Shown here piece by piece: positions 5,288 to 8,487 of a stretch of DNA of 8,487 nucleotides. The notes below the pieces were generated by a model that ran no database searches, had not been told where the DNA came from, and saw nothing but the letters and a program-made list of their open reading frames with translations. Numbering within the stretch: the first letter of the stretch is position 1; every line of letters starts with the position of its first letter. The position numbers were made by a program, and so were the translations under genes. Source of the DNA: Oscillospiraceae bacterium (GTDB lineage Bacteria; Bacillota_A; Clostridia; Oscillospirales; Oscillospiraceae); contig JAFQDR010000023.1 in NCBI GenBank assembly GCA_017415945.1, forward strand, positions 1 through 8,487, written 5' to 3'.

Positions 5288-5500
5288 CTACAGCCTCTCG
5301 AATTTCAGTCCGTACTGCTTGGCGTAAAACTCCGCGAAGCTGCCTGCGTGGGCACGGATGGTCACGTCCTCACATCCGTCAAACAGCCCCTTGGGCAGCA
5401 TGAGCATAGGCTCCAGTATGGTCACCCGCAGGGGCTCATGGATATCCCCAAAGGCTTTGGGATCAATACGGCGCACGCCCTTTTCCAGCAGAATCTCCAT
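5288..5500 (-). CDS. Small leucine-rich-repeat (BspA/LRR_5-like) protein
   Basis: The product has 70 residues (MEILLEKGVRRIDPKAFGDI...). IDPKAFGD, ILEPMLMLPKGLFDG and especially VTIRAHAGSFAEFYAKQYGLKFE match the last repeat and C-terminal cap of BspA-like LRR_5 proteins, which usually run for hundreds of residues and sit on the surface. Here only about one and a half repeats exist, without a signal peptide, so it is either a degenerate remnant or a genuine mini-protein. The presence of a matched promoter (TGATATAAT) and ribosome binding site (AAAGGGG, 7 bases before ATG at 5500) favours a functional gene. A GTG at 5506 is an alternative start, but it is too close to that site. It ends 1 nt before the membrane-protein start. 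Confidence 0.75.
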   Translation of the reverse strand: MEILLEKGVRRIDPKAFGDIHEPLRVTILEPMLMLPKGLFDGCEDVTIRAHAGSFAEFYAKQYGLKFERL

Positions 5501-5525
5501 AAGCACACCCCTTTCATTTCATTCA

Positions 5526-5534
5526 ATTATATCA
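5526..5534 (-). promoter_or_regulatory. Extended -10 promoter of the LRR/membrane-protein unit
   Basis: On the minus strand the sequence reads TGATATAAT: a perfect TATAAT (5526-5531) with the TG extension at 5533-5534. No good -35 is present; the -35 zone falls in the terminator hairpin at 5546-5575. The start of transcription would be near 5519, about 19 bases before the start codon. Confidence 0.7.
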
Positions 5535-5545
5535 CAAGGCAAAGA

Positions 5546-5575
5546 AAAATCCCACCGCGAAAACGGTGGGATTTT
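5546..5575 (-). terminator. Intrinsic terminator of the symporter gene
   Basis: AAAATCCCACCG (5546-5557) pairs perfectly over 12 bp with CGGTGGGATTTT (5564-5575), loop CGAAAA. On the minus strand the stem is followed by TTTTTCTTT. It lies 12 bases past the TAA stop of the symporter gene. Confidence 0.92.
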
Positions 5576-5587
5576 ATGATTTCTGAT

Positions 5588-7027
5588 TTAGAAAATACCC
5601 AGATGGAAGAAGGTGTCGATCTGGCCAACCAGAATCAGCAGCATGCCAACGGGAACGATGAACTTGATGCAGAAGGTGAAGAAGCCGTCGATTTTGTCGG
5701 TACCGCTGATGTGCAGTTCTTCCAGCAGAGTCTTGGGCTTGATTTCCCAGCCAACCATAATGGAGAACAGCAGTGCACCCAGAGGCATTGCAATACCTTC
5801 GGACAGGCAGTCCATGAAGTCCAGCCAGCAGTCGTTGAATTCGCCTACGATGCCCAGAGAATTCTGGAAGGGAACCCACATACCGTTTGCGCCCAGACCA
5901 TCCCATGCAACGATGGCAGCCTCTACCATGATTGCCAGGCAAACCAGAGTAACGATCTTCTTACGGTTGGGGGTCTTGCCCTTTTCTACCGCACGGTCAG
6001 CGAAGAAGGTAACAACTACTTCGACCAGAGAAATTGCGGAGGAAATCGCAGCAATAAATACCAGCAGATAGAATACCACGCCGAACAGAGGTCCAACAGT
6101 ACCCATAGACTGGAATACGTCCTGCAGGGTAATGAACAGCAGCTTGGGACCGCTCAGAGTAGCGGAAGGGCCGTAGGTAGCAACAGCAGCGGGAATAACA
6201 GCCAGACCTGCCATCAGAGCTACCATGGTGTCAGCAATAACGATCACAACAGAGTTCTTAACCAGATTTTCTTCCTTGGTCAGGTAGGAGCCATAGGTGA
6301 TCATAACGCCCATCGCCAGAGACAGGGAGAAGAACATCTGACCGCCTGCGGTTGCCAGAACGGTCAGCAGACCGGGCGCCTGTTCAATGAAGCCACCTTC
6401 CACTGCGTAGCCGGGAACGAACATGAACTTCAGGCCTTCTGCAGCACCGGGAAGGGTAACGGAACGAACAATGATAATTACCAGCATCACAAACAGTGCG
6501 GGCATACCAACGGAGTTGAACTTTTCAATACCGCCGGAAACGCCGCCAACGTTAATGAGGTAGCAAATTACCATGAACAGCATAGTAAACATCAATGCAC
6601 CAAAGGGATTGGTGAGCATTGCAACGAACAGGTCTGCGCCTGCCTTAACTTCCGCACCTGCAAATGCAAGGTTGGACAGGTTCAGTGCCAAGTATTCCAG
6701 GCAGTATGCACCCAGAACGGAGTAGAAGCTCATAATAACAAAGGGAGCGAATACGGCCAGCCAGCCAACCCACTTAAACTTCTTGCTCAATTCCTTGTAT
6801 GCGCCAATGGTACCCTTGCCGGTCTTACGACCCATAGCAAGCTCGCCCATCATAATGACGAAGCCTACAAAAATACCCAGCAGCAGGTACACGATCAGGA
6901 AGGTAAAGCCGCCGGAGCGACCCATCTTGTAGGGGAAACCCCAAATGTTGCCCAGACCAACAGCTGAGCCGATTGCAGCCATCAGGAAGCCAAAGCTACT
7001 TCCGAAGCTATCTCTTTTTTGTTCCAT
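5588..7027 (-). CDS. Sodium:neurotransmitter symporter family (NSS/LeuT-fold) transporter
   Basis: This 479-residue inner-membrane protein is predicted to couple Na+ entry to uptake of an amino acid or related amine. The N-terminus GFLMAAIGSAVGLGNIWGFPY is the TM1 signature of the NSS family, and 11-12 hydrophobic segments follow. Other family marks are GELAMGRKTG after TM2, TAGGQMFFSLSLAMGVMITYGSY (TM6 region), AAISSAISLVEVVVTFFADR (TM8) and LDFMDCLSEGIAMPLGALL (TM10). Alignment without gaps to LeuT puts N27 at the Na1 site, but LeuT Arg30, the extracellular gate residue, is Gly30 here. The length fits bacterial members. ATG at 7027 is chosen because AAAGGAG ends 6 bases upstream; an in-frame extension to 7075 is rejected as it runs through the ribosome binding site and a leader hairpin. 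The substrate cannot be read from sequence; the divergent C-S lyase gene hints at a sulfur amino acid. Confidence 0.93.
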   Translation of the reverse strand: MEQKRDSFGSSFGFLMAAIGSAVGLGNIWGFPYKMGRSGGFTFLIVYLLLGIFVGFVIMMGELAMGRKTGKGTIGAYKELSKKFKWVGWLAVFAPFVIMSFYSVLGAYCLEYLALNLSNLAFAGAEVKAGADLFVAMLTNPFGALMFTMLFMVICYLINVGGVSGGIEKFNSVGMPALFVMLVIIIVRSVTLPGAAEGLKFMFVPGYAVEGGFIEQAPGLLTVLATAGGQMFFSLSLAMGVMITYGSYLTKEENLVKNSVVIVIADTMVALMAGLAVIPAAVATYGPSATLSGPKLLFITLQDVFQSMGTVGPLFGVVFYLLVFIAAISSAISLVEVVVTFFADRAVEKGKTPNRKKIVTLVCLAIMVEAAIVAWDGLGANGMWVPFQNSLGIVGEFNDCWLDFMDCLSEGIAMPLGALLFSIMVGWEIKPKTLLEELHISGTDKIDGFFTFCIKFIVPVGMLLILVGQIDTFFHLGIF

Positions 7028-7032
7028 ATAAT

Positions 7033-7052
7033 TCTCCTTTCCGCAAAACCGA
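7033..7052 (-). promoter_or_regulatory. Leader hairpin next to the symporter ribosome binding site
   Basis: GCAAAAC (7033-7039) and GTTTTGC (7046-7052) form a perfect 7-bp stem with a 6-nt loop. On the mRNA it ends a base or so before AAAGGAG, so it could shield the ribosome binding site or stabilise the 5' end. There is no terminator U-tract after it. Confidence 0.5.
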
Positions 7053-7285
7053 AAAGTTTTGCAAAAAACATGCACCTACTTTATAATATTTTCGCAAAAA
7101 AATCAATTGTCAGAAATGTAATATAAGCTTTTGTGCTTTTATCCACATTTAACAATTTCGAAACAAATCCAACTGTCCCCCACCGAAAAACGCGTTCTTT
7201 TTTTGTTTAATCTGTTGAATTGCTTCAAAAATAACAACATTTTGTTGACCCATCGAGGATTTTTCTACACATTTTCCGAGCAATA

Positions 7286-7294
7286 TGGTATAAT
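7286..7294 (+). promoter_or_regulatory. Extended -10 promoter of the lyase gene
   Basis: TGGTATAAT gives a perfect TATAAT (7289-7294) with the TG extension (7286-7287). The -35 is poor (TACACA, 7266-7271, at 17-base spacing). Transcription would start near 7301, about 25 bases before ATG. GGAGG (7313-7317) is the ribosome binding site, 8 bases from ATG. Confidence 0.7.
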
Positions 7295-7325
7295 GCAAAC
7301 AGAAAACATTTCGGAGGTTTCTCCC

Positions 7326-8487
7326 ATGAAATACGACTTTACATCCATCATTGACCGCCGCGGAAAGGACGCCATCTCCGTGGACGGTATGGGCTTTGGA
7401 GGCTCCGCTCCCGACCTGCCCAAGGAGGGCTTTGACCCCATTCCCATGTGGGTTGCGGACATGAGCTTCCCCACCTGTCCCGCCATTCCCGCCGCCATGA
7501 TCGAGCGTGCAAAGCACCCTCTGTTCGGCTATTTCTTCCCGCCCGAAGAATACAACAATGCCATCATCGCATGGCACCGTGACCGCAAGGATGCCGACTA
7601 CATTCTCCCCGAACACATCGGCTACGAAAACGGCGTGCTGGGCGGCGTGATCAGCGCAATGAATGTGCTGTGCGCCAAGGGGGACAGCGTGCTGGTCCAT
7701 TCCCCCACCTATGTAGGCTTTACCCGCAGCCTCGCCAACAGCGGCTACCACATCGTCCATTCCCCGCTGACCCCCGACGAGCATGGCATTTACCGCATGG
7801 ACTTGGCGGACATGGAGGAGAAAATCGTTTCCAACCGCATTCACGCCATGATCCTCTGCTCCCCTCATAATCCCACAGGCAGAGTATGGGAACGCTCAGA
7901 GCTGGAGGCCGTAGCGGAGCTGTGCCGCAGGCATGACATATATGTCATCAGCGACGAGATCTGGTCGGACATCACCCGCCCCGAAGCCATCCACATTCCT
8001 ACCCAATCCGTATCCGAGGATATGCGCAGCCGTACCATCGCCCTGTATGCCCCCTCCAAGACCTTCAGTCTGGCGGGCTTGGTGGGAAGCTATCACATTA
8101 TATGCAGCAAGCGGCTGAAAGACCGCATGGACAAGGAAAGCAGTCTCTCCCATTACAATTCCATGAATGTGATGAGTATGCACGCTCTTATGGCAGCCTA
8201 CTCCGAGGAGGGGCGTGAATGGACAGATGAGCTGAACGCAGTCATTACGGAAAATATCGACCTTACCTGTGAGTATATCCGCACCCACTTCGAGGGTGTC
8301 AGCCTCAGCCGCCCACAAGGCACCTATATGCTGTTCATTGACTGCACCGACTACTGTGCGCGGACAGGCCGCGGCATTGAGGAGGTGCTCCGCGCAGGCT
8401 GGGATGTAGGCGTTGGCTGGCAGGACGGCAGACCCTTCCACGGTCCGTGCCATATCCGCATCAATCTGGCGCTGCCCAAATCCCGAC
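7326..8487 (+). CDS. MalY/PatB-type PLP-dependent C-S lyase or aminotransferase (3' end outside window)
   Basis: The visible 387 residues are a class I/II fold-type-I PLP enzyme of the MalY/PatB group, which cleave cystathionine or cysteine conjugates (beta C-S lyase) and sometimes transaminate. Markers are PMWVADMSFP (40-49), FGYFFPPEEY (67-76), the GVLGGVISAMNVL cofactor loop (103-115), SPHNPTGRVW (179-188; N182), the VISDEIWSD strand with D210 for the pyridine nitrogen, the SKTFSLAGL motif with Schiff-base K245, and HIRINLA with carboxylate-binding R378. The family is usually about 385-400 residues, so only about 10-15 residues should be missing. It is cytoplasmic, with a start supported by GGAGG and a promoter. 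A counted row (7381-7440) is about 65% G+C. Whether it acts on cystathionine, cysteine or another substrate cannot be decided. Confidence 0.92.
   Translation, partial: MKYDFTSIIDRRGKDAISVDGMGFGGSAPDLPKEGFDPIPMWVADMSFPTCPAIPAAMIERAKHPLFGYFFPPEEYNNAIIAWHRDRKDADYILPEHIGYENGVLGGVISAMNVLCAKGDSVLVHSPTYVGFTRSLANSGYHIVHSPLTPDEHGIYRMDLADMEEKIVSNRIHAMILCSPHNPTGRVWERSELEAVAELCRRHDIYVISDEIWSDITRPEAIHIPTQSVSEDMRSRTIALYAPSKTFSLAGLVGSYHIICSKRLKDRMDKESSLSHYNSMNVMSMHALMAAYSEEGREWTDELNAVITENIDLTCEYIRTHFEGVSLSRPQGTYMLFIDCTDYCARTGRGIEEVLRAGWDVGVGWQDGRPFHGPCHIRINLALPKSR

Larger units (their letters stand above)
7028..7325. other. Divergent A/T-rich regulatory region
   Basis: The 298 bases between the divergent symporter and lyase genes hold no supported gene. 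The sequence is strongly A/T-rich in 7053-7270. A possible minus-strand promoter for the symporter uses CTGACA and TATTAT near 7115 and 7085, with a rather long 19-base spacer. The plus-strand promoter near 7289 is clear. No riboswitch or T-box fold was recognised by eye. Confidence 0.5.

Noticed and set aside
5288..5506. GTG start for the LRR mini-protein
   Set aside because: The GTG at 5506 lies about 1 base from the AAAGGGG site; ATG at 5500 has normal spacing.
5285..6967. Plus-strand 560-codon open frame
   Set aside because: Antisense of the symporter gene; the His/Gln/Asn/Cys-rich translation is what the reverse of a codon-biased membrane gene gives.
7149..7868. Minus-strand 239-codon open frame
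   Set aside because: Antisense of the MalY/PatB gene and its promoter; no family motifs.
7896..8453. Minus-strand 185-codon open frame
   Set aside because: Antisense of the PLP enzyme, whose catalytic motifs (K245, D210, R378) are in the plus-strand frame.

Overview
The window looks like a chromosomal segment of a low-to-mid GC Gram-positive gut bacterium, most likely a clostridial Oscillospiraceae/Ruminococcaceae-type organism. The grounds are strong AGGAGG-like ribosome binding sites, sigma-A style promoters, intrinsic terminators with U-tracts, G/C-rich double-hairpin intergenic elements of a kind I associate with that group, and the gene families present. The lineage is inference: no marker gene here fixes it.

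Left part (1-1300): the C-terminus of a cyclophilin-type peptidyl-prolyl isomerase is followed by about 410 non-coding bases rich in perfect hairpins. Next comes a complete one-piece tmRNA gene (ssrA, 611-959) with an encoded tag ending VLLAA, a G3:U acceptor wobble, an encoded CCA and its own terminator. About 190 bases of palindrome-rich non-coding DNA and a second terminator follow.

Centre (1263-4682): a good sigma-A promoter drives a RibD-C/dihydrofolate-reductase-like oxidoreductase. It is followed by an HTH regulator fused to a zinc ribbon, ending at a terminator shared with a convergent minus-strand pair. That pair is the least explained part of the window. One gene encodes a 338-residue protein with charged helical arms around a roughly 95-residue Gly/Ala-rich hydrophobic core. 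The other encodes an all-helical 290-residue partner, joined to the first by a 4-nt ATGA start/stop overlap. The pair is visibly A/T-richer than its neighbours and I recognise no known function for either protein.

Right part (4786-8487): a 70-residue leucine-rich-repeat (BspA-like) mini-protein gene lies 1 nt upstream of a small polytopic membrane protein gene, driven by an extended -10 promoter just past the terminator of the next gene. That next gene encodes a sodium:neurotransmitter-symporter-family (LeuT-fold) transporter lacking the usual TM1 gate arginine. Divergent from it, across a 298-bp A/T-rich regulatory region, is a MalY/PatB-type PLP-dependent C-S lyase/aminotransferase that runs off the window end. 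The transporter/lyase arrangement suggests amino-acid uptake and sulfur amino-acid breakdown, but co-regulation is inferred only from adjacency.

No CRISPR array, insertion sequence, tRNA or rRNA gene was seen.
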